Positions 37,262-49,897 of a DNA stretch of 64,000 bases are shown here, one piece after another. This stretch comes from Echinococcus granulosus (taxonomy: Eukaryota; Platyhelminthes; Cestoda; Cyclophyllidea; Taeniidae). The stretch lies in contig NW_020170397.1 in the NCBI RefSeq assembly GCF_000524195.1, forward strand, positions 251,369 to 315,368. The letters run 5' to 3'. Made by a program: the position numbers and the translations under genes. The notes under the pieces are model-generated. The model made no database searches, was not told the origin of the DNA, and worked only from the letters and a program-made list of their open reading frames with translations. The stretch's first letter is position 1; every line of letters begins with the position of its first letter.

Positions 37262-40200
37262 ATGGACCCGTCTGATCCCGATTTCGAATACCTTGGTGTA
37301 GACCGCAAAGCCCTCCTGAAGGAAGCCGAAGCTGGCAGCTTCGACTCCAAAAGCGTTGCCTGGGTGGAGGATGAAAAGGAAGGCTACGTTATGGCTGATA
37401 TTGTGGAGACTAGCGGTGATACGGTCACGGTTAGGCTTAAGGATGGAAATGTAAGTCCTGCTCTCTATCCTTTCATCCGTCCCGTTACCCCTTCTCTACT
37501 TTCGCCTTGCCTTTCGCTAGACGAAAAAAATCAAGAAGGATGACATTCAACAAGTTAATCCGCCCAAATTCATCATGGCGGAGGATATGGCTGACCTGAC
37601 GTACCTCAATGATGCCTCTGTGCTGGAGAATCTGCGTGCTCGTTACTATCACAAGCTTATCTACGTGAGTTCGCTACCACCACGTCTCAAATATGTGACA
37701 TCATGTATACTCCATCCATTTATGCGTTTATAAGGAGACAGGTGTTATTTGCGTTCCTGGTTTTGACTAGCAGCACTCCATTTTGGCTGCCCTTTCCACA
37801 CCGAAGGATTCTTTACGTGCGTCATGTTGTTCTAGACGTACTCCGGTCTGTTCTGTGTCGCTGTGAATCCCTACAAGAGGTATCCGATTTACTCCTACGA
37901 GGTTGCGATGAAGTACAAGGGAAAGAGGCGCGCTGAGATGCCACCTCATCTTTTCTCCATCTCTGACAACGCCTACCACAACATGTTGGCGGATCGTGAG
38001 AACCAGTCCATCCTGATTACGTGAGTTTTGACTTCGGGTCTTCCTTGCAGCTGTGTTTGCGTGTTTCAGAACTTCCCATTCATCCCCCCTTTTTCTCCTC
38101 CTCCTCCACAGAGGTGAGTCTGGTGCCGGTAAGACGGAGAACACGAAAAAGGTCATTTCGTACTTTGCCTTTGTTACCGCCAACCCTGCAAAGAAGGGTG
38201 AGGAAGTGGAAAAGAAGGGTAGCTTGGAAGACCAAATTGTTCAGGCTAACCCTCTACTGGAAGCCTACGGTAACGCCAAGACAAACCGAAATAACAATAG
38301 TTCCCGATTCGTAAGTTCTGCACAGATGGCCCTCATCTCCAGTCCGCGTATTCTTCTGTCTCTACCTCGTACCTCCTCTCCTTTGTTTAGGGTAAATTCA
38401 TTCGTATCCATTTCGGCACGACGGGAAAAATTGCCGGAGCTGACATTGAGTTCTGTAGGTCCACCCTCAACCCTCTTTCTAATCATCTCGACTTATTTAG
38501 ATCTGCTGGAGAAGTCTCGTGTCACCTCACAAATGAAGGGAGAGCGTAACTTCCACATTTTCTACCAACTGCTCTCCGACTACGGCAAGAAGTATCACGG
38601 TAAGTGGAGCATCTTGAGTTAACCTACTGTTCAATTCCATCCACATATTATCCGCCTTTATTTGACTTTCTCTAGACAAGCTTCTGGTTTCTGCCGATCC
38701 TGCCCTCTACTCCTTCATCAATCAGGGCGAGCTTACCATCGACGGTGTGGATGACGCGGAGGAGATGAAGCTCACTGATGAGGCTATTGATATCCTCGGT
38801 TTCTCCAACGATGAAAGGATGTCGCTGTTCAAGTGCACCACCTCGGTTGTCAATATGGGTGAAATGAAATTCAAGCAGCGTCCACGCGAAGAGCAGGCTG
38901 AAGCTGATGGCACGGCTGAGGCTGAAAAGGTCGCCTTCTTGTTGGGTGTCAACGCCAAGGACCTGCTCAACTCCTTCCTCAAACCGAAGGTCAAGGTCGG
39001 CAACGAGTTCGTGACTAAGGGTCAAAATCTTGATCAGGTCAACTTCGCCGTCAACGCTTTGGCTAAGTCCCTCTACTCGCGTCTCTTTACTTGGCTGGTC
39101 GCTCGTGTCAACAAAACGCTGGACACTAAAGTGAAGCGCCAATACTTCATCGGTGTGTTGGATATCGCCGGTTTTGAGATCTTCGAGGTGAGTTATTGGT
39201 GAATAATTTGAGGCGATCTTCCACTGAGTTGCTGTCTACTGCCTTCATTGCTCTTTTAGGAAAACGGTTTCGAACAGATCTGTATCAACTACACGAATGA
39301 GCGTCTGCAGCAATTCTTCAACCACCACATGTTCGTGCAGGAACAGGAGGAATACAGGAAGGAGAACATTGAATGGACCTTCATCGATTTCGGTATGGAT
39401 CTGCAAGCTTGTATCGACCTGATTGAGAAGGTGGGTTCTTCAACTTCTGCTGAGGCTCTCCACTCTCAGGGAGACAAACCATGGCAATCCTTTTTTTCCT
39501 TTCATCTACTCTATAGCCCATGGGTATCATGTCCATCTTGGAGGAAGAGTGCATGTTCCCCAAGGCTACGGACCAGACCTTCAAGCAGAAACTGTACGAC
39601 AACCATCTCGGTAAGAGCCCGAACTTCGCGAAGCCCAAGCCTCCTAAGGCTGGACAGAAGGAGGCTCACTTTGAGCTTCACCACTACGCCGGTTCTGTAA
39701 GTTTTTTTTCAGGCTTTGAAAACTTGAAGTATAATTATGTGATGAGATGTTGAAGCGTCCCTTCTCTCTCTCAGGTGCCCTACAACATAACTGGATGGTT
39801 GGATAAGAATAAGGATCCACTGAATGATACTGTGGTGAATCTGCTGCAGGAATCCAAGGAGACCCTGGTTGCCCACATGTTTGCACCTCCTGAAGGTAAT
39901 ACGAAAGAGGAAAGTCATACCTTAATCCCGTTCCTAACACAAGACCAAACTAGGCCCAATAACCACCCTACTTGTATTTATTAAGTAGTAGTTGACCTGT
40001 TGTTAATGTTTATGCTTTGGTGCTGCCCTAGATGGAACCAAGAAAAAGAAGTCAGGCTCTTTCATGACCGTTACCTATACACATCGGGTAAAGACGGCTT
40101 TTCATTTCCAAATGCAGTTGCCCGCTGCACTCCTCGCACGTTGACTTGGGTCATGCTTTGAATTATTAACACTACAAATCGAATGGGTGGACTGTGTGGG

Positions 40201-43200
40201 TTGGGATTAAGCAGTGCCCGCCTATTGATAATGCATTGTTTTAGCCATTTAACCATCCTTCCTCCCTGAAAACAGATACAGGCACAAAGCGAAGGAAAGG
40301 CGGTGCCATGCAAACCATTTCTGGGACACACAGAGTACATATAAAGGAGCATAAGCCATTTGTGTTGTTCCCTTAGTCCAGATTCTTTGTTGATCGTACT
40401 TCCCTAGTTCAGATCTTACGCGTTCTATCGTTACTCCATTCTATTTATCGTAGTCAGATATAGATCAGGTGGCACAATGCCACACCGGATACAAGAAAGA
40501 TCTTACGGTGTTTTGTGGGGAAAGCATGCGCATGATCTGGATGGTGCATGTTTGCCTGCTCGCCTGCAAGCAAACGGTACGAAAATTGATCTTCTCTAGT
40601 GATTTTACTGAGGTTTATCCCCCATGTCTTCCCCCTTCAGGAGTCTTTGAACAAGCTTATGAAGAACTTGATGAGCACAAGCCCAAGCTTCATTCGGTGC
40701 ATTGTGCCTAACGAGTTCAAACAACCTGGTACGTAGTAACCATCTCACAGTTCATCTCTACTGATTTTAATATAAGTAGCAGTGGGTTTATGTGGTTGAT
40801 TTTCCTCATTTCAGGTGTGATAGATGCGCACTTGGTGCTGCACCAGCTTCACTGCAACGGTGTGCTTGAGGGTATCCGTATTTGCCGCAAGGGTTTCCCC
40901 AACAGAATGGTCTACTCCGAGTTCAAACAACGGTAGGTTTCGACGTCCGGCTTTTTCTCATTTCTCCCGTCTAGATACTCCATTCTGGCACCTAATGTTA
41001 TTCCTGCCGGATTCGTGGATGGAAAACAGGTGACTGAGAAGATCCTCGACGCCTGTCAGCTATCAAAAGACAGCTACCAATGCGGCAACACTAAGGTCTT
41101 CTTCAAGGCGGGTACTCTGGCCGAGCTGGAAGACATGCGTGATGAGAAGTTAAACAAGATTATCTCCAACTTCCAGGCCCAAATTCGAGGCTACCTCATG
41201 CGCAAAGAGTACAAGAAACTGCAAGACCAGCGGTGAGTTTGATTCCTACTAAAAAATTCTTAATGAAGTCCATTAAGTCGGCATGGTTTTACTTTATGTA
41301 TTGACAGTACCGCCCTTGCTCTAATTCAACGCAACATTCGTAAGTACTTGATCCTGCGCACTTGGCCGTGGTGGAGACTCTACACCAAGGTCAAGCCGAT
41401 GTTGAACATCGCTCGTCAGGAAGAGGAGATGAGGAAGGCCGCTGAGGAGTTGGCGAAAATGAAGGAAGAATTCGAGAAACTTGAAAAACTGAAGAAGGAA
41501 CTAGAGGAGCAAAATGTGACCCTTCTTCAACAGAAGAATGATATCTTCCTCCAACTCCAAACCGAGCAGGATAACTTGGCTGACTCCGAGGAGAAGGTGT
41601 CCAAGTTGATCCTCCAGAAGGCTGACATGGAACAACAGATTAAGGAATTGGAGGAACGCTTAAACGATGAGGAGGACGCGAGCAAGAATCTTGAGGAAGC
41701 CAAGAAGAAGCTTGCCGCTGAAATTGACGAGCTGAAGAAGGATGTTGAGGATTTGGAAAGCACTCTACAGAAGGCCGAGCAGGAGAAACAGGCTAAGGAT
41801 AATCAGATTAAACAGCTCCAGAGCGAGATGCAGCAGCAGGAGGATCAAATTGCTCGTCTGAATAAGGAGAAAAAGGCTCTTGAGGAACAGAACAAGCGCA
41901 CTACTGAAGCTCTTCAAGCTGAGGAGGACAAGGTTAACCATCTCAACAAACTTAAGGCCAAACTTGAATCCACCCTTGACGAGGTCAGTTAAAAAGACTA
42001 AATAGCTCACAGAATCCCTGCTATGTACAATACATAAGAGATCGGTTCATTTTCTAGATGGAGGAGAATCTTGCCCGTGAGCAGAAGATTCGTGGAGATG
42101 TTGAGAAGGCAAAGAGGAAGCTTGAGGGTGATCTAAAGTCCACCCAAGAAAATGTGGATGACTTGGAGCGTGTCAAGCGTGACCTTGAGGAGCAGCTGCG
42201 TCGTAAGGATGCCGAGATGGCCAACATGGGAAGCAAAAGTGAGGAGGACCAGGGATTGATCAACCAACTCCAACGTAAAATCAAGGAGTTGCAGGCTCGT
42301 ATTGCCGAACTTGAGGAAGACTTAGAGGCTGAACGCGCTGCTCGAAGCAAGGCGGAGAAGGCTCGCCAGCAGGTTCGGTATACTGTCAACTTTGTCTCCG
42401 CTTTTTAACATCTAGAAAATCTGTCATATCTTACTTGATTACCTTTCAGCTTGAAGCTGAGCTTGACGAGGTCTCCGACCGTCTTGAGGAGCAAGGTGGG
42501 GCCACTGCCGCTCAAATGGATCTCAACAAGAAGCGCGAGGCCGAGTTGATCAAATTGAAGCGTGACCTCGAGGAGGCTCGCATTCAAAATGAGCAACAAG
42601 TGCAGGCTTTGCGCAAAAAGCAAGCTGATGCCGTCAACGAGATCACTGACCAACTCGACCAGGCTACGAAACTCAAAGCCAAGTGAGTGTGAGGAAATTT
42701 ATCCATGGTTGTAGCTTAAATAGACTCAACCAACCGGTGGTGCTTTCCGCATGTATGTCGAGTCAAATACTTCGAACAAACGGTGTCAACTTCGAGGTAG
42801 GACCATAGGGTAAACAAATCTGATCGGAGCACTTTTTCTGATGGGAAATTTACCCATCTCTCTATTTGTAGATGTCATTAATGAAGGATTGCCAGTTAGT
42901 GGTGTCTAGGCTTTGCAAAAAAAATAAGTTTTATTTTTAAGTGGCATAATGTACAAAGAACATGCGCCGTTGGTGTTCCTGTATTGAGTACCGCCAAATA
43001 CTTTCTAAGGCTGAGTAAATGCTGAAAGTTCATCGGAGACATCTCTCCACTCCAGGGTAGAGAAGGAGAAGGGTGACTTGAAGGCCGAGTGCGACGACCT
43101 GCAATCCCAGATTGCCAACATTACCAAGCAGAAGATGAACGCGGAGAAGAACTGGAAGACCTGCGAGTCCCAGCTGGCTGAACTGCAAGCGAAATTGGAC

Positions 43201-46200
43201 GAAACCTCTCGTCAGGCCACCGACGCTGGCTCGCAGAAGGCTCGTCTCTCTCAGGATATCACTGAACTGCAACGCCAGTTGGAGGAGGCTGAATCGCAGC
43301 TTGGCCAGTTGTCAAAGGCGAAGCAACAGCTGGCTAGCCAGTTGGAGGAGGCCAGACGCAATCTTGACGAGGAATCTCGGGTAGGTGACTTATTAAGCAG
43401 TTGCAAAACACGGATTAGAGCATTTTCCTCACTATATACCCGTTGCCTTTTTAAGATAGACCTTCCAATTCGTTAGTTTCGGTTGAACCGAATACATATG
43501 TGTATGGTTCCGCTCCTCTCCGTTGGTTGATATGCTCTGGAAAGTGGCCCTAGAAAAGGGGATCCCTAGTTGTTTAATCCAACTACTTTCACACGGCAAC
43601 GACGATTAAACATTGCTAGAAATGCTCTGTGAAATTAGGTCACCCTTTCTATGGTACAAATGTTGAAGCTTTTGGCAAAAGACTTTATTTTGTTATTTTC
43701 CTCGCCCTTGTTTTCAGGCTAAGTCCAAGCTGACCTCCGAGGTTCGTAACCTGACCTCCGACCTGGATGCTCTTCGTGAGTCCCTCGAGGAGGAGCAGTC
43801 CGCCAAATCCGACATGCAGCGCCAGATTCAGAAACTGCAGTCGGAACTGGCTGCCGGTGTTGGCAAAGGCCAGGGCGACATTAAGACCGAGGAATTCGAG
43901 GAGATGAAACGTCGTCTCACTGCGAAGTTGCAGGAGGCCGAATCCGACGCCGAGTCTGCGAAGCAGAAGTGCAGTCAGCTGGAGAAGATCAAGGCCAGAT
44001 TGCAGGGTGAGATTGAAGATCTTATGGTCGATGTGGAGCGCGCCAACGGACTGGCCAGTCAACTGGAGAAGAAGCAAAAGAACTTTGACAAGACTCTGGG
44101 CGAATGGCAGGCCAAATACGCCGAGTCGCAGGCTGAGCTGGAAAATGCTCAGCGTGAGGGACGTGGCTACTCCACTGATGTGTTCCGTCTGAAGGCCCAG
44201 TTGGAAGAGGCTAATGATCAGATTGAGGCTGTCAGACGCGAAAACAAGAACCTCTCTGGTGAGTGCCTTCCCCCATGGTCAACTTGTCATCATGAATTCA
44301 ATAATTTTGCGTTAATCGTTGTTGCGAGCACAAATTCTTCCACGTTCTTCAGTGTATTTGTCCTCTGATGGCTTTCTCTGTGGGTCATAGTTTCTGTGCT
44401 TTATTCCTAGGCTGCTAATCGTACTAGACAACTTGCATATACGTACCTAGGTGTATTTACATTTGCGTCTCTTCCTCTCCTCCTCCAACAGACGAGATTC
44501 ACGACTTGACTGAGCAGCTTGGAGAAGGAGGTCGCTCAGTCCACGAAGCTGATAAGGCTCGTAAACGTCTTGAGATGGAGAAGGAGGAACTTCAAGCAGC
44601 TTTGGAGGAAGCCGAATCAGCCTTGGAGCAGGAAGAGGCGAAGGTTCAGCGTGCCGCTCTGGAACTTAGCCAAGTCCGCTCCGAAATTGACCGCCGGCTA
44701 GCAGAGAAGGAGGAGGAATTTGAGGCTACACGCAAGAACCACCAGCGCGCAATTGAATCGATGCAGGCCTCTCTGGAAGCCGAGGTCAAGGGCAAAGCGG
44801 ACGCGATGCGTATGAAGAAGAAGCTGGAGCAGGACATCAACGAACTGGAAGTTGCGCTGGACTCCGCTAACCGTGGACGCGCTGAAATGGAGAAGAATGC
44901 GAAGAAATTCCAACAACAGGTTCGTGAGATGGAAACTCAAATGGAAGAGGATCAACATGTTCGTGATGAGCTTCGTGAGAACGTTTCAACAGCTGAGAGA
45001 CGAGCTCAGATGCTTGCTGGAGAGCTGGATGACCTCCGCACCCATCTAGAAACCTCAGAACGTGCTCGTAAGGCTGCTGAATTAGAACGCGCTGAAGCCT
45101 CTGACCGTGCTTTAGAGTTGACAGCGCAGAGCGCTTCCTTTGCTGCCATGAAACGCAAAATGGAGGCTGATTTGGCTGCCATGCAGGTGTGTTCCCGCTC
45201 CTCGTTAAATTACTCCCTCACATGGCCCAATAAAACTTTGTAGTTTTAGATGCACCTATGGGTGTGAACGATACGATGAAGTGCTCTTTAGAAGTCTTGC
45301 AACTAGTTCCAATTTATCATTTACCACACTCATTTGATTCACTTGAATGTGTTTAGGCCGATCTTGAGGAGGCAGCAAACGAGGCCAAACAGGCGGACGA
45401 GCGGGCAAAGAAGGCAATGGCCGACAGCGCTCGTGTCTTCGAGGAGGTTCGTCAAGAGCAAGAGCACACCCAACACGTCGAGAAGGCTCGTAAACAGGCC
45501 GAGCAACAGGTGAAGGAGCTCCAAGTTCGTCTGGAAGAAGCCGAGGCTAACGCAATGAAGGGTGGCAAGAAAGCCCTCGCCAAACTGGAACAACGCGTTC
45601 GCGAACTCGAGACCGAATTAGACGCGGAACAGCGTCGCCATGGCGAGACTCAGAAGAACTATCGCAAGATTGATCGTCGTCTCAAGGAGGTCACGATGCA
45701 GGTACGCCCCCCCACCCCCAACTTCTAGGAGGATGTCTGATTTGTTGGACGCAATTTTATGGTGATGAAATCAGTGAATATTTCCAAGCCATTTTTCTAT
45801 TGTTTCAAAACCTTTCAGTGGGTAAATTGTTGGCTTTTCTATAGGCGGATGAGGACAAGAAGAACTACGACCGTCTGCAAGAGTTGGTGGATCAACTTCA
45901 GGGCAAGATTAAGACGTACAAACGACAGGTGGAGGAAGCAGAGGAGATTGCTGCGGTGAACCTGGCGAAGTATCGCAAGATCCAACACGAGGTGGAGGAC
46001 GCTGAGGAGCGTGCTGATCAGGCGGAGCAGGCACTGCAGAAGCTGCGTGCCAAAAACCGTTCCTCCGTTTCCTTGTCCCGTGGACCTAGCGCCACTCCGG
46101 CTGCCGGTGGTCGCACCGTTAACTCGCACACCGCTCGTGTACGCGCCATGGCTGCCGTCACCGCGGATCATGAAGAGGAGGTTTGTTTCATCATCATGTA

Positions 46201-46201
46201 A
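37262..46201 (+). CDS. MHC: Muscle myosin heavy chain (class II)
   Basis: Twenty-two coding exons: 37262-37450, 37521-37664, 37836-38020, 38112-38310, 38391-38454, 38501-38599, 38676-39187, 39260-39430, 39517-39696, 39775-39895, 40032-40087, 40641-40728, 40815-40932, 40975-41232, 41308-41983, 42058-42372, 42450-42682, 43056-43380, 43718-44258, 44492-45186, 45357-45701, 45845-46201. All phases close at 1956 residues, a normal muscle MHC length. The motor has an SH3-like N-domain, the P-loop GESGAGKTE at about residue 174, switch I NNNSSRF, switch II DIAGFE near 456, the actin-binding segment with [14 protein letters not shown], the SH1/SH2 region ([15 protein letters not shown]) and one recognisable IQ segment. 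The invariant Pro near residue 823 (KVKPML) begins a continuous coiled-coil rod of about 1130 residues. It is the thick-filament motor of muscle. The start has a good context (CAGCAATGG) and follows a 5' untranslated exon. The final codons read VCFIIM, possibly intron retention; see findings. Confidence 0.96.
40340..40346 (+). promoter_or_regulatory. TATA-like box inside a myosin intron
   Basis: TATAAAG occurs within the 553-bp intron 40088-40640, the longest between the coding exons of the gene. It is followed about 30 bases later by a pyrimidine-rich initiator-like stretch. It might serve an internal promoter, but nothing else confirms it. Confidence 0.25.
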
Positions 46202-47640
46202 TCCCTTCAGAACAGTTCTTCTTATCTCCAACACTGAATGTTAGTTACATTACAGAATCCCCGGTCATCTCTGGATAGCCAGCGAGGCCTTCCAATATGA
46301 AGGGAATGTTTATGATTAGCATACAGAATGACTGAGTGGCTGTAGGTATAGACGAGGTGGCATGAAATCGAGGCAGTGATTGAATGACAATTTTAAAGAA
46401 TCATATAAAATCATTATTTGTTGTTTCCCTTTTTAGTAAATCAACTCCATGAAACGGTCCGTCAACGAAACACACTAATACCCACATACAAATGCCTACA
46501 CTACACTGCACTCTGAACAGTCACCATCCGCCCCGTCTCCCAAAATAATTGCTTTCGTGTAGACACCGTGAGACCGCAGCAACTTTCGCAAGTATCTTCC
46601 ACCCTCGGCTTTTTAAACCTCTGCTTCCCTCCACTTCACTTCACTCAGCTCCGTTCCGTTCCACCCTATCTCCTTGGCTAGGTAGATGTGCCCGCTGACT
46701 CACGAACTCCCTGACCCGCCTCCTCCGTCTAGGAGCCTACTTTTCGCCATCAATTCATTCTCGCCATCCTTCTACCTGTCGCCGCCGCCGCCGCCGCGTT
46801 TGTTACTCATCTGGCTGATAATAGTATTTTCGTGATGATGATGATGGCGATGATGAAGTCTCAACCAATGAATAAGGAGGAGGAGGAGGAGGAGGCAGTA
46901 AGGGAGGTGTAAGAGGAAGGAGCACCAAGGAGATTCCCCCCTCTCTCCCCTTGGCCTATTTAAATCACCCATCCGCGCAGTCAACTGTCGATTATGCGGG
47001 CGTAGGTGTGTGCGTGTGTATGTATCTACGTGCGATGTTCCTCACCTCTTTCTCCCCGTCTTACCTTCTTTCTCTCTCCTACACCGTCTTTTTGTCTGCC
47101 TTGCCGTCAGTAATGGCTATTATTACACGACCATATATATGCATATATTAATTAATACATGCTATGCCTTATTCCATTCGCCTCTGTGCGTGCTCATTTC
47201 GGCCAGCGGTGGATTGTGTGAGTCCAGTGGGGCTTTTGCCGCGCCCCTTCGAGGCACCTCCAAGGACGCGATAAGGCGCACAAGCCCGGAAGGGTAGCGA
47301 GTTCGTAAACACTAATAATGAAATCGCCTCCCGTTAGATTGCTGAGTAGTAAGGCAGAGTTGTTGAATGCAATCCGTAGCTCAGGTGAAAGACGAAGAAT
47401 AGGTGGAAAGAGGTTTGGAGAGGCATAAAATTTGCTTCCACCGATGTGCTTGTTTCAAAAACCTTTGTTATCAAGAGTTGTAACGACGCACCTGAAGGGC
47501 TTCGTTCTCTTGCCAACTGCACGACGTGGTAGAAGTTATTTCCATAAAAAATTGACTGCTACCTTGAAGGAATCGCATATGGAGAGGAGAAATCAGAGGA
47601 GGGACGATTTAACCATTCAAGTTCGGCTCAGAGAGGGATG
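46202..47640. other. 3' flank of myosin with simple repeats and promoter-like elements
   Basis: No gene is supported. There is a run of five CGC-type triplets near 46780, a GATGAT run near 46836 and an AGG run near 46880. A CCAAT (46863) and a TATTTAAA (46957-46964) follow, then a pyrimidine-rich tract. No clear AATAAA serves the myosin transcript in the first 500 bases. Confidence 0.4.
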
Positions 47641-48575
47641 GTTGCATGAATACAGGATGGATGGATGGGTGGATAGGTGGATGGGGATGGAGGATGGTGA
47701 TGGATGGATGGATACACGACAGATAAATGGATGAATTTATGGATGGTTGGATGAATACAGGATGGATGGAAGGATGGAGGGATGAATGGATAGGTGGATA
47801 CAAGATATGGATAAATGGATGGGTGGATTCGGGATGGATGGATAGATGGATGCAGGATGGTTGGATATAGAATGGATGGATGGATGGATAAAGGATGGAT
47901 AAATGGATGGATGGAGGTATGGATAGAGGATGGATACGGGATGGATACAAGATGAGTGGATATAGAATGGATAGATGGATTCGGGATGGATAAAATGAAT
48001 GGATGGATGGATACAGACTAGATGGATATAGGATGGATGGATATAGGATGAATGGATGTATAGATAGATGGATTGATGCAGAATGGATGGGTACAGAATG
48101 GATGCGGTATGGCGACAGGATGGATGGATGATTGGATGCACAGATGAATAGATGGATGGACAAATCGATGGATGGATGCAGGATGTATGGAAAGAAACAG
48201 GATGTATGGAGGGATGGATGCTTGACAGATGGATATATGGATACGGGATGGGTGGATGTATGGATGGATGAATTTAGGATGGTTGAATTGATGGTTACTA
48301 GTTAGATGGATGAATGGAGCGGGATGGAAGGATGGATGGATTCGGGTTAGATAGGTGCTGTATGCATGGATGGATTGATGGAGAAATGGGTAAATGGTTG
48401 AATGTATGGATTAATGAACGAATCATTGAATGGGCCGATGGTTGCAAACGTGGTGGTTGGGTGCACTAATATTTTTATGGGTGGATGGAATAGTGAACGG
48501 CTGGTTAAATGATTTGTAGGGTAGATGGTTACGAGGATGAATACACGATGGCGGATGGATAGATGCATGTGACGA
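47640..48575. repeat. GGAT/GGATGGAT minisatellite
   Basis: About 930 bp are dominated by GGATGGATGG-type units interrupted by variants such as ATACAGGAT and GGATTCGGGAT. The longer higher-order unit is roughly GGATGGATGGATACAGGAT. The reverse strand therefore shows long Ser/Ile/His/Pro-rich shadow frames, which are artefacts. Purity falls off after about 48330. Confidence 0.9.
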
Positions 48576-49740
48576 ATGGAATGCGTGTTGACTTACACTC
48601 CATGTTGAACAGATTTACTAGAACCCATTCGAAGGTAGATTTTAGTCAGTAATCTTTTTAAAAATACGTAGTACATGCGACTGTACTCCTTCCACAAATA
48701 ACACGTCATGGCCATCATTGGCATTTGGCCAACCCTTTGAAACTTTAGCAAGCTTTCTGTTATATCACAAACCTCGAAAAAATTTTCCTTGCTTCTTATC
48801 TCCCGGTTTTTATTAAAAGCTCTTTTTCCCCTTTTTTTGATTAATTCCGTCACGCCCTCCTGACAGCTCCTCTCCCATCTATCAGAGCCTTAGCAACATC
48901 TGGTCATCGAAACGCCTCCTATTACCGTAGTAACATAGCCTTTGTAGTCTAGGTGGACTCATTGACCCCTCACTAACCCACAGCCTAGCAGGGCTGATGG
49001 CAATCCCCTCTCCTGAACTTGGCAGTGATCGGGTGCTCTTTGAATCACCGACACACTCTGGGGTAGGGGGACAGGGGAGTTATAACCAACCCCCTCCCCC
49101 TAACACCTAAACCTTCTCCCAAAATGGCCTTTTCCTACACAGTTAGCAGTTTACTGACCTTGACCTCAACAGCATACACCCCATCAACCTCTTCATCGCC
49201 ACGTTTGTTTTTTTTTTTACACGGGCGGTAACGACCTTGACAGAACTAGGTATCATCGGGCTCGTGGTATTGGGGGCGAAGGAACTTCTAAGTAGACGAG
49301 ATAGAAGGGCACTTGCACAAACCGAAGGGAGGGTTTGGTGTTATCTATGCCAGTAATTAACATGACCGCGTAGTTCATTCCAGGAAGTACGAAAAGTACA
49401 AATTTGGAAGTTTTGAAACGCCCAAAGAGAGTCCACTTAATCCAGCGCATGTGGCAGTCCAAATGAACCGAACCTAGGTGTCAGTGACAAACTTTTCTGA
49501 TCTGTCAATCCATTTCCTTTGAAGTCTACGCGAATTAACTCGGCTGATGCACAAATTGTGGCCCTTGATGGCATCAGTATTTTTGCTATGCTGGAATTGG
49601 TCTTGCCCCATCAATGTCCGTAAAACTTTAGCACTTGAGGCCAAGAAAACACGATGGCGCACGCACTCAGCGTCCTCTGAGAAAATTATACAGAAATTTG
49701 CCCCAAACTCATCTAGGCAAAGGGAAAACATAAACACAAA
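48576..49740. other. Gene-free stretch between minisatellite and retroelement
   Basis: No supported gene. A C-rich, T-poor stretch lies at 48950-49170. The minus-strand frame 49474-49836 overlaps the retroelement and is a shadow. The missing 5' end of the retroelement may begin here. Confidence 0.35.
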
Positions 49741-49897
49741 CCTGGAATGGACACGAACTTGACCGAGACAGAACTTGAATACATGATTGACAAAGTCTTT
49801 GATGGAATTGCTCGATACCGGTGAAGCTAGACCCATCTAGCAATCGCCCAGACGTATTCCATCGCCTCCGCTTAAAGAGATGATTTGAGACGAGGTT

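Noticed and set aside
43685..44958. Leucine-rich minus-strand frames opposite the myosin rod
   Set aside because: They are antisense shadows of coiled-coil codons (Glu/Gln/Lys) and have no splice or family support.
47609..48163. Long minus-strand frames (184 and 134 codons) rich in Ile, His, Pro and Ser
   Set aside because: They are translations of the GGAT minisatellite read from the opposite strand; the repeat is open in several frames.
47640..48575. CRISPR-like array
   Set aside because: Units are short, degenerate and contiguous with no unique spacers, and the DNA is eukaryotic.
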